Positions 9,986 to 21,665 are shown, counted from the stretch's first letter. The stretch is DNA of 64,000 nucleotides from Nematopogon swammerdamellus (GCA_946902875.1 OX336336.1:3008545-3072544), one strand, 5' to 3'. Numbers and translations are program-made. The notes: a model not told the origin generated them from the letters alone.

Positions 9986-10099
9986 TCCTGCATTGGAGTG
10001 AGCCATGTGACGTGTCATTATAGCAGGCAGGCAAGTAGGTACCTGCACATGCCTACATCTATCGTCCTTCACTCCCGTGGAGAGCGAGAGAAAATCTGA

Positions 10100-11690
10100 G
10101 TACTTTTAACTAAATTCTAAATTATAGCCTTACTCTATCAAATTCAGATCGTACAGTGCGAGAGTGTTGTGGTCTGAAAGAAGTTTAGTGAGCCCAGCCA
10201 ATCTTGTTCAACTTTACGAGGAAGGTACAACAAAATCGAAAACCTATAATTGCAATCACGATCTGCCTGACATCACAGACGCAAGTTCGTCGACCTGCAC
10301 CCGCCCCCTGCTGACATACTGGCCTTGTGTCCGCTCCAAGACCAATCTGAATGCATCGAACTGTTGCGTCACTGCTAGTGGATACGCTGTTGCAGTTTCT
10401 ATCGAATCGATGCAACGATAAACTTAATAGCATACAATTCGTCATCACCACTATTTCTAACGCCCTACGAATATCCCCATTACGTTCTTGCCGTTTGACC
10501 TTTAAATGACGAAAATAGGAATACTTTAAATGTATTCATTCAAAATACTGCAATCATTACTTACTCCGATCCGGCAAACATAAGACTGTCTTCAACATTA
10601 AGCCTTATTAAGTTCACGCAATCGAGTTCACAATCAAAGTACCGTGCGAACATGTACCGGGCGAGGGGGCCTCACACACAATACGTCTCATTATTATCTA
10701 CCAACCTACACGGCCTCTCTCCAAATATGTCCAGAATGACTAGCAGAACTGACCAGAGCTAAATCGTGCCTCTAAGTTACAACAAGGGTTTCGTAGTTCT
10801 ACTGCGGTCCACTAAAAATTGCGTGCGTGTGATTTTAATACGATCAATTTCCACTGAAAAAAAATTTACAGCTATACCTACTGAGCCCACACTTATACAT
10901 TCCCACATTCCTGGCTTCCCGTTTATGTTCAGAAGAGAATTTTTTTTAAAGGTTAAAGCAACGCCAATTGGCGATGTTAAAAGCCACCTCAAAGATATAG
11001 AAGATAAATCAAATCATCGAACAAAAGCTGCAAACGTGATCAAACAAGACATCGTAAAGCGAATCGTAAGAATAAAAGCAAGTGCTTTCAAGCACTAGCG
11101 ATGGGCAAAAAAGCGCTAGGTAATATTATCCAGGCATTATTGGCCTTGAATGTTAGACAAATATTGATAGTTTCATCAAACGACCAGCAGTCAGCAGTCA
11201 ACGAACCTTCTCTAGCGTAAGGAGGAAGGCAACTTTCGACCATTCCGAGTAAAATAATTTTTAAAGAATTTCTTATAGAAAAGAAGAAGAAAAAAACTTT
11301 CGAACAATCAGAGTTCATTCATCTTCAATTAGATTTAATTTTCTAAATGAGCGCAACATATTCGAAAAGAACTCCACATTACACTGCGACTGCGGAATAG
11401 ATTCGACTATTGTTCAGCTCAGCATTGACCAGATTGGCCACTTCCTCTCTCGACAATTGAGTCCGCCATGCTAGACAAAAAGCGAACGCACAAAAGAAAA
11501 CCTGCCACAAAAGCGGGCCTCGAGGGTTCGTCGTTGAGGATCCATCGGGGCTTCCAGCAGAGGCCTGGCTAATGCTGATGATGACGCAACATCTCCCACG
11601 CCTATTGCGACTGCTTGTTCTCATCGGTTCCTATGAGGAGACACAACTAAACAAATGTTAGTTAGATGTTCGCTTAGGCTTTTACCGCTA
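10100..11690. other. unassigned intronic sequence
   Basis: Several frames of 70-110 codons are open here on both strands, but none shows a recognisable domain, splice context or consistent codon use. Nothing else recognised. Confidence 0.5.
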
Positions 11691-11692
11691 TT

Positions 11693-12212
11693 ACACATTA
11701 TAGCAATGTTTTCGGTTAAGCGGTATAACTGAAATCGACTCACTTTCGTCGACGTTTCGTCCTACGCCCTAGTGTACTTAAGAATAAATTTAGACGTGCT
11801 TTCGACTCAACTTAACGTTTTAGATTTATGTTAGTTTTTTTTAAGTATTAATTTGTGTAAGAAATGCCCATTTAAATGTCTGTTGTCTTCATTATCTGTG
11901 TTAAATTTTCGCTTTTTTTCTCTCTAAATTTGAACCTAAATGTGTAAACTTGTAATTGGTGTCCTGTAGTTATAATTGTATGTTTATTCAATATGTATCT
12001 GCACTGTAAGTTTACCGAAATAAATAAAATAAAATAAAAAAAATACACTCTGGTGACATCTTCAGGACTCGCGGTACTGCGACCACCTGGAGGACACCCG
12101 ACAGTCGACACGTGGTCCAGTCAGATGTCCCCAGAGTGTGGGACGAAACGTGGACAAAAGTGATCCGCTTTCAGTTATACCGTGTAACAGAAAACATTGC
12201 TATAAAATGTTA
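11693..12212. mobile_element. 520-bp element with long inverted ends
   Basis: The left end (TAGCAATGTTTTCGGTTAAG, then GCGGTATAACTGAAA and GACGTTTCGTCC) is matched in inverse at about 12133-12212 (GGGACGAAACGTGGAC, TTTCAGTTATACCGTGT, AGAAAACATTGCTATA). The middle holds an AATAAAATAAAATAAA run near 12020 that looks like a non-LTR 3' tail. It could be a MITE with a nested retroelement end. No target duplication was identified. Confidence 0.55.
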
Positions 12213-12214
12213 GT

Positions 12215-12965
12215 TATACTACTTTTATAATACTTTCATTTGATAGGTACTTGCGAAAGTATCTGAGAAGGATAAATTCGTGCAAAATGCAAAACGGATA
12301 CATTTCATATAATTTTGAACACCTATTTGATCCCCCGTGCTCTGGCCGCAAAAACAGTGTCAAACATTCCGCGAGTGGCATGGCAAACAATGTTCCGCTG
12401 CAAAAAATTGTGCACGTCTCGTGAAACGCAATCAAGGACCTCCCAAGTTCGTCAACCGCCAAACAAATTTGCTCAGACACTTTAAAAGCGGTTCTCAGCA
12501 AGTCTGTTACTAGCTAACTTTCCGAAAGTCAGCTCCAGACGACCACGTAGGTCGACAGATAGCGAATCAATACTACAGACGGCATATTTCATCGGCGGCA
12601 AACATCAACAGGCTGGTCACGTGCCTGCGCGGTGCAATAAAATTAGAGCTCTGAAAAGTTCCCAGAGTCTATTTTGTTTTTTTGGGTAACTATTGGACAA
12701 CTCAGCGTACATACTAAACACGTGCAAGCGGATTTTACTTGCAGGATGAATTTATTGAACTTGACGAAGAAGTGTTTGCAGATCTTGAATTAGCATAGTA
12801 GAGGACCGCATACTGTGAGAAAGTACGAGATAACGGTAAACTAGCGTTTCTAATGAAGAAATATTGTCCAAAGATATGAGCACAGCGATGAAGAAGGAAC
12901 CTTCAATACAAATAAGAATACTATTTATTTGCAATGATAGAAAGAAGCTGTTTGTTTGCTAACGA
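12215..12965. other. unassigned intronic sequence
   Basis: No gene, RNA or repeat family recognised. Confidence 0.4.
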
Positions 12966-12968
12966 AAG

Positions 12969-13064
12969 CATTATTTTTAAACAAAACAGCTTTACTCACG
13001 GTTCTTCACGAGCCACATAGCTCGTGAAGAACCGTGAGTAAAGCTGTTTTGTTTAAAAATAATG
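12969..13064. repeat. perfect 45-bp hairpin with 6-nt loop
   Basis: Arms 12969-13013 and 13020-13064 are exact reverse complements, and the loop is CACATA. The stem begins CATTATTTTTAAAC and ends TCTTCACGAGC. Such perfection means either a very recent inverted duplication, a small-RNA hairpin under constraint, or a polymerase or assembly fold-back. No flanking copy was seen elsewhere in the window. Confidence 0.97.
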
Positions 13065-13303
13065 TCTAACAACCACGGTAATTTAAAAACCCATACAAAG
13101 AAAGCGTGTACGTACTAGTAAATAAAATATATGTATTCAATCAGTGGTAAAAATACATGGCTCAGCTTGTGGTACCCTGGCTATGTCGCGAGTGTAGCCA
13201 CGTTACGTTTGTGGTTTATAGCGAGATTTCGCACTTTCTATTTGGCAATTTCGGTGAATTGAAGAGATGGATGGATGTTCTGGTGAATTTTTCATTAATT
13301 AAA

Positions 13304-13678
13304 TTTTTTATGGAAACTGACACGGTTGGCTACATCACCTACAACATCCAGTGAAGTCAGCCCATAACACCGGGTGAACTAGGTACCATGTCAGTGCTTC
13401 TCTTCATTTCATGTCGGCTACACTGAACTGGACGGAAAACACAAACTATTTACATAGCCGTTTAGACCGACGTTTCATTCAGTGCGGGGTGGTTCCAACC
13501 CGGCCGGGATAAACCTTACCACCTAGTAAGGTAAGAAGGGAAGGGACCTACAGTTTCACGTGGAATCCGAACCACGGTCAGCCTCCAAGGGTCGAGCGAT
13601 CACCCATCCAAGTACTGACCGCTCTAAGGGTTGCTTAACAACAGTCGACCGACCGCACCACTGAGCTACCGAGGCTGG
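13304..13678 (-). repeat. SINE-A, near full length
   Basis: On the minus strand it runs from CCAGCCTCGGTAGCTCAGTG (A-box-like) through GGTTCGGATTCC (B-box-like), the body CCTTACTAGGTGGTAAGG and the 3' consensus GTAGCCAACCGTGTCAGTTT to an A-rich tail. About 375 bp. The tRNA-like head identifies it as a Pol III SINE; it is not a tRNA gene. Confidence 0.85.
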
Positions 13679-13679
13679 C

Positions 13680-14810
13680 GAAATGAATGGCTAATGCAAT
13701 GGTTTCAATTATTAATTCTATAGCATATGAAATTTGTTACTATATTATTAAAGTTTAAAATAGGAGCGTTGACAGACAATTTAATTAAAACAAAGCATCA
13801 GTGTGTTGACACAATCGGCACGGATGACGCCGTCGATGGAAGAGATGCAATACAGACTCCATATTCGGAAATGATATCAGTTCCTACGTATTTGAAAATC
13901 GACACCGAGGCCAGTCCCCAGGTTTGGCACATGACAGCACCAGCTCAATAGGTAAGTAATGAGGAGCTATCGAAGCGAGTCGAAAACCCAATCAGAGCCT
14001 CATATGATTTTTTTTTTCGCAAACAGCAAAAAGCACCTAGGCAAATACAATGAATTGTGTAAATACGAAAAAAAAACTTACTGAATAGAAGCCTCGTGTT
14101 GGAAATCACCTGCCTACCGGTGGGTGTTGTTATAGCAAATAGGAGTGTTTATTAACACTTTAAGCACTTAGGTGCGGCATTCTTCAGCGATATAAGTAGT
14201 GGAACTAGCGAGGGATCCGTTATGGTCTGAATGCGCATGGACAAACGAACCTAATGCCTTTACAAATCATTTGCTATGGCCGTAAAGTTGTATTATCCGT
14301 GCAACCGGAATCAGTGAACGCCCGGTTGGTGGTTATATCAACGACAGCCTCCAGACAGCGTGCGTCTTTTTATGCAATTCTAAATCGAATGCTCAATTAA
14401 TAGTTCACGACCCACTCGCGTAAAATCAATTTAACAACGTCATCATCATCATCACACACACATATATAGGAGGGATTTTTTTTAAGCTGACCATAGTGGC
14501 GAACACGAGCGACGCACAAAAAGCATCACGCCGGACGCATCGCGAGACAAATCGAGCTGGTGTAAAAGCATTGAATCATCAGAGTGTCTGGCAACGAACT
14601 CTAAACCACATCATCACCGTGGACCATTTATAGAGATTAGATTTAGAAGATTTCCTCGCGGGCCCCATCTACGTGCAAAACACAAAAAATATTGAAAATT
14701 AAATAGCGATTTGGATTTTATACATGTATGACTTCACAAAAATCAACAAACCCGATACAGCACGAGTAAACAATTAAAAGAGTACGAACTGAAAACGTGG
14801 CCAATGCGAA
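13680..14810. other. unassigned intronic sequence
   Basis: A (CAT)n/(CA)n microsatellite near 14440-14465 is the only structured feature seen. An open frame at 13727-13951 has no recognisable domain. Confidence 0.4.
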
Positions 14811-14814
14811 AACC

Positions 14815-15017
14815 CGTACCCGTTCGGATTGGTAAGGTCCGTACTGACTGAATGAAAGTCGACCGGAGCGACTATGAAAATAGTATGTATTTTCCGTCCA
14901 GGTTAGTGTAGCCGGCCGGCACGACCAAAGAGAGAATAACTGGCATGGCACTTAGTTCGTTAAGTTGTGATCAGCTGACATCGCCAGTGTCATAAGGTGA
15001 TGCAGCCAAACATGCAT
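14815..15017 (+). repeat. SINE-A 3' half, diverged
   Basis: Retains GAATGAAAGTCGACCGGAG, TTTTCCGTCCAG, GCCGGCACGACC and GGTGATGCAGCCAAAC but lacks the tRNA-like head. Confidence 0.7.
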
Positions 15018-15019
15018 CA

Positions 15020-18000
15020 TCACATCAGTCAGGTTCCATAAAACACAATTTACACATTTAACTTGAATCCAATCCATTGAAAAAATACTAAAGACAAAAC
15101 GTGCATTTTTAAGCGAAACCAAAGTCTTTGATTTAATCCCGGATCTAGACAGCACCGATAAACTCCGATCCTAGATTTGCACGCATCAATTTTAATTCGC
15201 CAGCTAAATTCGTAAATTGCAGCTCGCCAGACTTATTTCCTAGGCACTAGAAATTTGCGCAAAACCGAATCCGTGACAGAGCGATTGATCACGGATAACT
15301 GGTGACACGTGATGGATGTTGCAAGCTTGCGTGCTGACAAGTTTCGAATAAATCTTTAGAAAATAAAACATTTTTCATGACTGTCTTCTTGGTGCAGTCA
15401 CCAAACAGACAAGAAGACATTGATAAATAGAATCGAATGAGCTTGGATGATAAAATACACTTGTTTGAGCTTATTTTAAGGGTTTCAAGAGTTTTGACAA
15501 TTTTCATACAGCAAGGATGATTGAATAGAAATCGAAAATGATTAGATTTTTGATGAACAACGACTGCCTTCTTGGTGACTATTGAATAAATAGAGGATTT
15601 TGAATAGAAACCAACAATTGATTTTATTAATCAAACGAAACAGCGCCACACCGCGATAGCGTCATCAATACGAATGATTGACATGACAGCTACATATTCA
15701 TGGGCTGCACTATCGACTGCTTCGAAGTACATATTTAATTTCATTGTCGAATTGGATATCAATTTCAGTTCAATCTGGTTGGTTGGCCATTTGGCCTAAC
15801 GCCTAACTTGTTGTAGGTGGCAACAAAGAAGATCTTCGTACGTTGTTCTTGTATATCAAGAAATAAATAGTTTGGACGTTTGTTTTAATTGCTCATATTT
15901 CGTCACCACTTAGAGGTTTGTTTGTAAAAGTACAGGTCCGTTCGTTTGCCTTACTGGGTGGTAGGGTTTCGAATGTCCGAATTAGTACAACCGCCCTGAA
16001 TGAAAGGTTGGTCGAAGCATTTGCCTGCATTTGCAAAATCAGCGCAAATCTATCCAGGTTCGTGGTAATTCGAATTTCGTTCCAAGTAACTTCGTTAGAC
16101 ACATTTAGCACATCAAGTGTGTCACCACCTCGCTAACAGTGTCTTTGGAAATCTTCATAATCCATTGTCTCGCGCAACCAGACGAGCCAATAGGAAACCG
16201 ACAGCGTCGTCCCCAATGTCGAGTTTCCATTGTGAGTGTGAACACCATTCAACGACCGATGATGACCTCTTCCACTTGGAAAGATTTTACATTAGAGCTG
16301 GTGTTGCGTTGCGACATAGCATTGTAAGAATTTTCTTTATGTTAGTTTTTGTATAAAGACAATAAATTATTTTTATTTACAAAATGTATACACCGTAGGG
16401 ATTGGCCGTTGCCGGCTTTTCATAGCAGTATATGATGTAATATTCCAAAGAATTGTGCATGTCCCGAATTTAGGTCGACAAGGTCGACTTTTAGGTCGAC
16501 GAAAAAAAGTACGAAATCGACCATTTTCGGGGTACCGCGAGTTCGTTTTTGTATAAAGCCAATAACTGTATGTGATTTGTAATTTTGATTTGTTTATTTA
16601 TCTTCATGGTCTTGAACATGGTGATAGATAATACGTGTGTCGTGTAGTCGTTCCGGCTACACTGATCTAAGGATGGGCCTGAAACGTCGAGCCACGTCGC
16701 TCGGAGAACGACCTGGTGTGATGTCTTGGTCATCCAAATATAATGGTAAGAAATTACAACCTGCTAAGTATACTATACGACTGACAAAAGTACTGAAATT
16801 CAGACGGAACTTGGAATGTTCGTGCCTTAAAGCAGTATCGCACAACTAGGTATTTCTTACTACAACACTGACCCAATACGATCAAAATCAAAGCTAACAC
16901 AGGTTTCCATAATTTATGTAGTAACATTCTGCAATGTCAGAGAAATATGAATTCTTCGAACATGGAATGTCCTTGGTTCAATTCAGTTGAATACCGCAAG
17001 TTTATGCCAATAGGCGGCAAAATCAGAACGAATCGCTTCAAAAAATCGGCAGAAAATCAAAGACAAAGCCACTGCAATAACCAGAATATGCATTGTTATC
17101 GAGCTCGGCGAACACGAGTTGAAGGAATATAGTTACAAAGCTGCCGCGCACACGCGCCCGCCTCAACGAAGGTACGACGAGTTACTATATCCTCAAAGTC
17201 GAATTCGACAGTACTCAGATTTGAAGTACAGTCGGAATCCACGATGCAATGGCTTCAAAGGACCGAGCAGCATAGCCGGGCACAGCACAAAGGCGAGCGA
17301 CGTCAACGAAATCGGAACACTTTGGAAATTTACGATACTGAGAATTGATTTTTCGTCGATTAACTAACTACCTTTAAAAATTCTCGAACAAAGTTAAATT
17401 ACACCATATATAGGTAATGTAAATAGGCAGAGTGGTCAGATTCTTCAGTATTCATGTTTGTGATGTAAATATAAATGTTATTGTGAGCGGTAGTATGGGT
17501 TAATTATTTCTAAGTTACTATAATATAATACTTATATATAAGGTACTAACAAAAAATTGTGACTTGCGAAGTCTGTTTGTCAGATCTTCTTCGCATTGAA
17601 TTTAGAACTGGTGGAATTTTATTGGGCATGTCCAAGCGTTAGGTTACCTACCTATGGATGAAATTATACAATAAACAATAAACAAATTACGAAAACTTTT
17701 TCACTTGATAATCGTTTTCTTAGAATGTTTATTCAATAAATGTCGGTTGGTTCGGTGGAGGTATTTGGGAAACTGCGAAAACCACAAGTTATGTCGCATA
17801 CCTTTTATCTTGAACTGCAGTTAGTACGAGCAGTATTAACGTTGAGATCTGGGATTACTAAAGGTATCTTGTTGTCGCATTTCCGCATCCCAAATGTCCA
17901 TTGCCCGAAGACGCTGCAGCCAGAGGTCTTGTGCCTGTCAAATATATCGTCATCGGGGTCCGCTAATACAAATTTTCGGGTCATAAGGTGAGGAGTTTAA

Positions 18001-18880
18001 ACGCTTACTAAAGCGCGGCCTGGACGCTGGGTTCGATCGGATCTTCACTTTATTATGATTGCCGTTTAGTATTGGTATCTCCGTATTTAATTTTAAAGTT
18101 TACGCCAGCGCGATTGTAAGCGAGGGTTGAGCGGCTTTTGGGGTCTACAAATAAGTGGACGAAGCACTTCCGAGTTCATCTGGGTGTATCGGCTGAACGG
18201 ATCAACAAGTGTGAATTTTCACAACCCGCGGGGTTTCTCGCGATATCGAATTTATATATCTTAGCGTCTATCGGTTGTTTGGGTGCATAAAGTATTCAGA
18301 CAAAAGGTTTACGATAGCTAGACGTTTTGCAATAAAAATTACGGCCAAGAGGATACTTTTCGGGCGGGATGGGTTTATTGGCGTCCGCGATTCGCCATTA
18401 GATGGCAATGAATTGGACACAGTAAAATGTGCAGATACTGCGACTCCGGCGGCGGATTTAGTTTTATCTCGAATCGGCTAAGATAACGAATATACCAATT
18501 CTACGTCCGGAGATGAAATTAGCGCCTCTAAAAACTTTTATCGCTTGCAGCACCGCACGTGCCGCGGCACATTGACTTTATGAAACGCCTCAGAATAATA
18601 ATACGACTTTTTATACACAGGAGTCGGCCTGCACCGGAAGTGATGAACCTACCTGTCAATGTAGGTCCTATAGTGCATTTGAATAACTACGGACTTCCTT
18701 TTTTTGTGGTTCCGTAGATGTCTATTAGAGATTTCATTACAGGCCTGCCTCGACTACTTATCGCCGACAAATAGTTGTAAGGAATTTACTTGATGTGTAT
18801 GACCACAAAGTATCTAGTGCATGTGCTAATAATCACAAGAATATAAACAGTCAAATCCAAATATTTACGATTCACAAGCG
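15020..18880. other. unassigned intronic sequence
   Basis: No exon with splice signals, no transposase or reverse-transcriptase fragment, and no repeat shared with the rest of the window was recognised. It is the longest stretch of apparently unique DNA here. A short triple AGGTCGAC motif occurs at 16470-16500. Confidence 0.4.
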
Positions 18881-18885
18881 AAACA

Positions 18886-19072
18886 AGACTACGGAAGCAC
18901 GCGGATGGATGTAAGATGGCCGCATAGCAGCATTAGTTGTGTTCAGCAGTATAGCAAGCAATCCAGGGAAGTCTCCGATATGGCACCCACCTTCTCGGAG
19001 GTGATATTGGCTGGTCAGATCATGTGCTTAGCCCATACCGGACGAACCATCCCGGATTACATTTAAAAAAAA
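18886..19072 (+). repeat. SINE-B 3' end
   Basis: Contains AGATGGCCGCATAGCAGC, AGCAATCCAGGGAAGTCTCC and GGTGATATTGGCTGGTCAG and ends CCGGATTACATTTAAAAAA. The complete family is at 33510-34110 and 60690-61095. Confidence 0.75.
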
Positions 19073-19286
19073 CTCGCGTAGACCACGCATTCTACGCCTT
19101 CACGCATTGAAGAACACACACTTGCAGCAGCAAGGATACTCTATCATATATACTTATTCTCTCTTACGTTTTGTTTATAGACGTCCAGAAATACAAGCCT
19201 TGCGGCTATAAAATCCAGACGTCTATCCCTGCACTCTTGCGAGTACAGTGATCTTGTATGCCGGATCGAGGCCCCATAGCTGTACA

Positions 19287-19804
19287 TCATCATCATCATC
19301 ATCATCATCAGCCTGTATCGGTCCACTGCTGGATATAGGCCTCTCCCAAGGCACGCCACCACACGCGGTCTTCCGCTCTTCTCATCCATTCACTCCCGGC
19401 TACCTTTTTTAGGTCATCTGTCCACCTAGCCGGGGGGCGTCCCACGCTACGTTTGCTTGTACGTGGCCTCCATTCGAGCACCCGTCTACCCCATCGGTTG
19501 TCGGGTCTACGACAGATGTGCCCAGCCCACTGCCACTTCAGCTTGCTTATTTTCTTAGCAATGTCGACTACCTTAGTTCTTTGACGTATCACGTCGTTAC
19601 GGATTTTATCGGTCAAAGAAATGCCGAGCATTGCTCTTTCCATAGCTCGCTGAGCGACTTTAAATTTGTGGACCAGGCCCATCGTCATGGTCCACGTTTC
19701 CGCTCCGTACGTCATTACTGGCAGAACGCACTGATTGAAAACCTTCGTCTTCAATGACTGTGGGATGGAGGATTAAAAGATGTGGCGGAGTTTCCCAAAT
19801 GCCG
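19287..19804 (-). mobile_element. 5'-truncated RTE-type retrotransposon with 12-bp target duplication
   Basis: The insertion is bounded by identical 12-mers CATAGCTGTACA at 19275-19286 and 19805-19816. Its minus-strand frame (19754-19308, about 148 codons) is the C-terminal part of an RTE-like reverse transcriptase polyprotein: GAETWT, AMERAMLG, KLKWQWAGHI, GRPPARWTDDL and GEAYIQQW are typical of the family. The frame closes next to a (GAT)n tract (19287-19311), the simple-repeat tail usual for RTE elements. Truncation at the 5' side removes the endonuclease and catalytic palm. The clean duplication and open frame suggest a fairly young insertion. It stops about 70 bp from the fzr exon 2 donor. 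Confidence 0.9.
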
Positions 19805-19884
19805 CATAGCTGTACAGTTCTTCCGAAATAAATCCCATGGGAATCACATCACACACTTTCAGCAGTAGTAGGAAAATCTCTTAC

Positions 19885-20180
19885 CTCGGCATTATGCCCC
19901 GGAGCTCTAAACCTGAAGACGGGCGGCGAGTAGGCCAGTCTCGCCCTGGCGGCCGAGGCCAACTGGACAGCGCCCAGGGCCGCCCTGGAGCCGTCTGCGC
20001 AGGAGGCCGGTGCGGGCGGCGCCCTCAGCTCCTCGATCTGGGCGCCGAGGAGTTCGTTGCGCAGCAGGCAGCCGTACGCGAGGTGGTCGCGGCCGCCGGC
20101 TCCCCCGCCGCTGTCCGAGCCGGCGCCGCCTTCGCAGCGGAGCTTCTTCGCCGGTTGGTTCTCGGAACCTCTCCGGATCG
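19885..20180 (-). CDS. fzr: fizzy-related (Cdh1) coding exon 2
   Basis: 296 nt bounded by an acceptor TTGTTGCAG (AG at 20182-20181) and a strong donor GAG|GTAAGAG (GT at 19884-19883). The frame is open throughout: two bases completing a split codon, then 98 codons. In the product numbered from exon 1, residues 79-93 read DHLAYGCLLRNELLG, the conserved segment known in fly Fzr as SLAYSCLLKNELLG, and YSPP near residue 131 matches the following YTP/YSP region with a CDK-type site. The preceding Gly/Ser-rich linker and the Ala-rich stretch 101-127 are lineage-specific. The exon is far more GC-rich than its surroundings. Fzr loads substrates onto APC/C in late mitosis, G1 and endocycles. The other-frame open reads across this stretch are GC shadows. 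The next (WD40) exons were not found to the left. Confidence 0.93.
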
Positions 20181-20603
20181 CTGCAACAATACAAATATTT
20201 TGTCAGCCTCGATAGCTCAGTGGTGCAGACAGTCGACTGTCGCTATTGACGGTTAAGCAACGCTGGTCCCTTCCCTCCTCTCCGGATCGCTGCAACAATG
20301 CAAATATTTTGTCAGCCTCGATAGCTCAGTGGTGCAGACAGTCGACTGTCGCTATTGACGGTTAAGCAACTCTGGTCCCTTCCCTCCTCTCCGGATCGCT
20401 GCAACAATGCAAATATTTTGTCAGCCTCGATAGCTCAGTGGTGCAGACAGTCGACTGTCGCTATTGACGGTTAAGCAACGCTGGTCCCTTCCCTCCTCTC
20501 CGGATCGCTGCAACAATGCAAATATTTTGTCAGCCTCGATAGCTCAGTGGCGCAGACAGTCGACTGTCGCTATTGACGGTTAAGCAACGCTGATCCCTTC
20601 CCT
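20168..20603. repeat. four 109-bp tandem units containing the exon-2 splice acceptor
   Basis: Units start at 20168, 20277, 20386 and 20495. Each has the first 13 nt of exon 2, the acceptor and its upstream sequence (plus strand CCTCTCCGGATCGCTGCAA), then a SINE-A head (CAGCCTCGATAGCTCAGTGG) and its CCCTTCCCTCCT segment. Units differ at only a few positions. Minus-strand AG dinucleotides equivalent to the real acceptor therefore recur at 20182-20181, 20291-20290, 20400-20399 and 20509-20508. The likely history is SINE insertion beside the exon and then tandem duplication across the junction. Confidence 0.95.
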
Positions 20604-20730
20604 TCTTAACTTACTAGGTGCTGGTGGAAGCACTGACGTGGCACCAAGTTCATCCGGTGTTATGGGCTGACATCACAGATGTTGTAGGTGATGTAGCCAA
20701 CCGTATCAGTTTCCATAAAAAAAGGTGTCT
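20604..20730 (+). repeat. SINE-A 3' part following the tandem units
   Basis: Continues from the fourth unit with TTACTAGGTGCTGGTGGAAG, TGATGTAGCCAACCGTATC and an A-rich tail. This shows that the tandem units grew out of one plus-strand SINE-A insertion. Confidence 0.8.
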
Positions 20731-20992
20731 AACAACGCCCATGGACATTCGGCCGTACGCGGGAGTTGCGGATGCCATGCCCCTGACAGGTGCCTATTCA
20801 CGCCTCTCTTGAAGGACCCAAGGCTATACTTGTGGGGAAATATATGGGCAGGGAGAGCGTTCCAGAGTTTGCCAGTTCTGTGGAGGAAAGATCTGCAGAA
20901 CCGATTGATAGACGCCGCCAAGATTCGAACCTCGGACCGAAAAAAAACCGACGACGCCCAGACCACTCAGCCACCCGTCGCTTACATAGTTT
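20731..20992 (-). pseudogene. tRNA-like head fused to a non-LTR reverse-transcriptase C-terminus
   Basis: On the minus strand, 20992-20895 carries a tRNA-related head (TGGCTGAGTGGTC as A box, GGTTCGAATCTTGG as B box). It is followed at 20889-20735 by an open frame with FLHRTGKLWNALPAHIFP and SLGSFKRGVNRHLSG, the box that ends CR1/Jockey-like reverse transcriptases. The catalytic core is absent. Either a LINE tail and a SINE head were joined by template switching, or a head-only SINE landed in a dead LINE. Confidence 0.75.
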
Positions 20993-21239
20993 CAGCGATG
21001 GACCCACATTTCTGTCAAATTCCGTAAATTCTGTCACCTTCCGGTAGCTATTAATGAAATTCTGCAGTCTTTCACAAAAAACACGACTAAGTATGCGCAC
21101 GCGCCGACATCTCGTAACCACACCGCCGCCATCTGGACACCGGCACGCGCCTGATTCATCCGCTATGCACACCAGTCACCCAGTGGAGTTAGGTACATAT
21201 CTATAGGGTCGTCAGCTCCCATTTTGTACATTCGTATAG

Positions 21240-21370
21240 AATAGAATAGAAACTCTTTGCACACAATTGAAGAAGAACAGTACATGACAAGAAACAAGAA
21301 ATACAGGAGTGCGCAAATGCGGACTTATCACTGCAAGTGATTTCTTCTAGTCAACCTTTGCGTGATGAGG
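21240..21370 (-). repeat. non-LTR 3'-end fragment
   Basis: Shares GACAAGAAACAAGAAATACA, CAAATGCGGACTTATC and TCTAGTCAACCTTTG with the copies at 9757-9860 and 38848-38990. Confidence 0.6.
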
Positions 21371-21445
21371 AATAGAAAGAATTAGTATGGTTAGTGCAAG
21401 CGAAAGGGAGGAGGAATCCTTCCTTCCTTCCTTATCCTTTCCTTA

Positions 21446-21665
21446 TCCTTACCTATAACTATAATAAAATCCAACGTCTGCTTTCTGTCTGTCTGTCTGT
21501 CCGCTTATAACTCGAGAACCACTGAACCGATTTTAATAAAACAAAATTCTACGGACAGCTTGATTCTTCCCATCAACTATAAGCTACTAACTATCACGCT
21601 AAATGGCTTATGAGGTTAGCAGTGAAGAGAAATATGAGAGCGGGCGGAGCCGCGGGTACAGCTTG
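21446..21665 (+). mobile_element. short Helitron-like element, family A
   Basis: Starts TCCTTACC after an A, contains AAAATCCAACGTCTGC, a GTCTGTCT run, CTCGAGAACCACTGAACCG and TATGAGGTTAGCAGTGAAG, and ends with GCGGGCGGAGCCGCGGG and CTTG before a T. The 5' TC, 3' GC hairpin, CTTG/CTAG end and A|T target fit non-autonomous Helitrons; CTTG departs from the strict CTRR rule. About 220 bp, non-coding. Confidence 0.7.

Noticed and set aside
10766..11098. 110-codon plus-strand frame
   Set aside because: No domain, no splice context; isolated in intronic sequence.
13727..13951. 74-codon plus-strand frame
   Set aside because: No similarity recognised and no flanking splice signals of note.
1..19884. 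WD40 exons of fzr in the left part of the window
   Set aside because: Looked for on the minus strand as WD-repeat-like frames with splice sites; none could be supported, so they are inferred to lie beyond position 1.
19837..20256. 139-codon plus-strand and 95-codon minus-strand frames over the GC-rich segment
   Set aside because: They are other-frame shadows of fzr exon 2, whose own frame has homologous motifs and splice sites.
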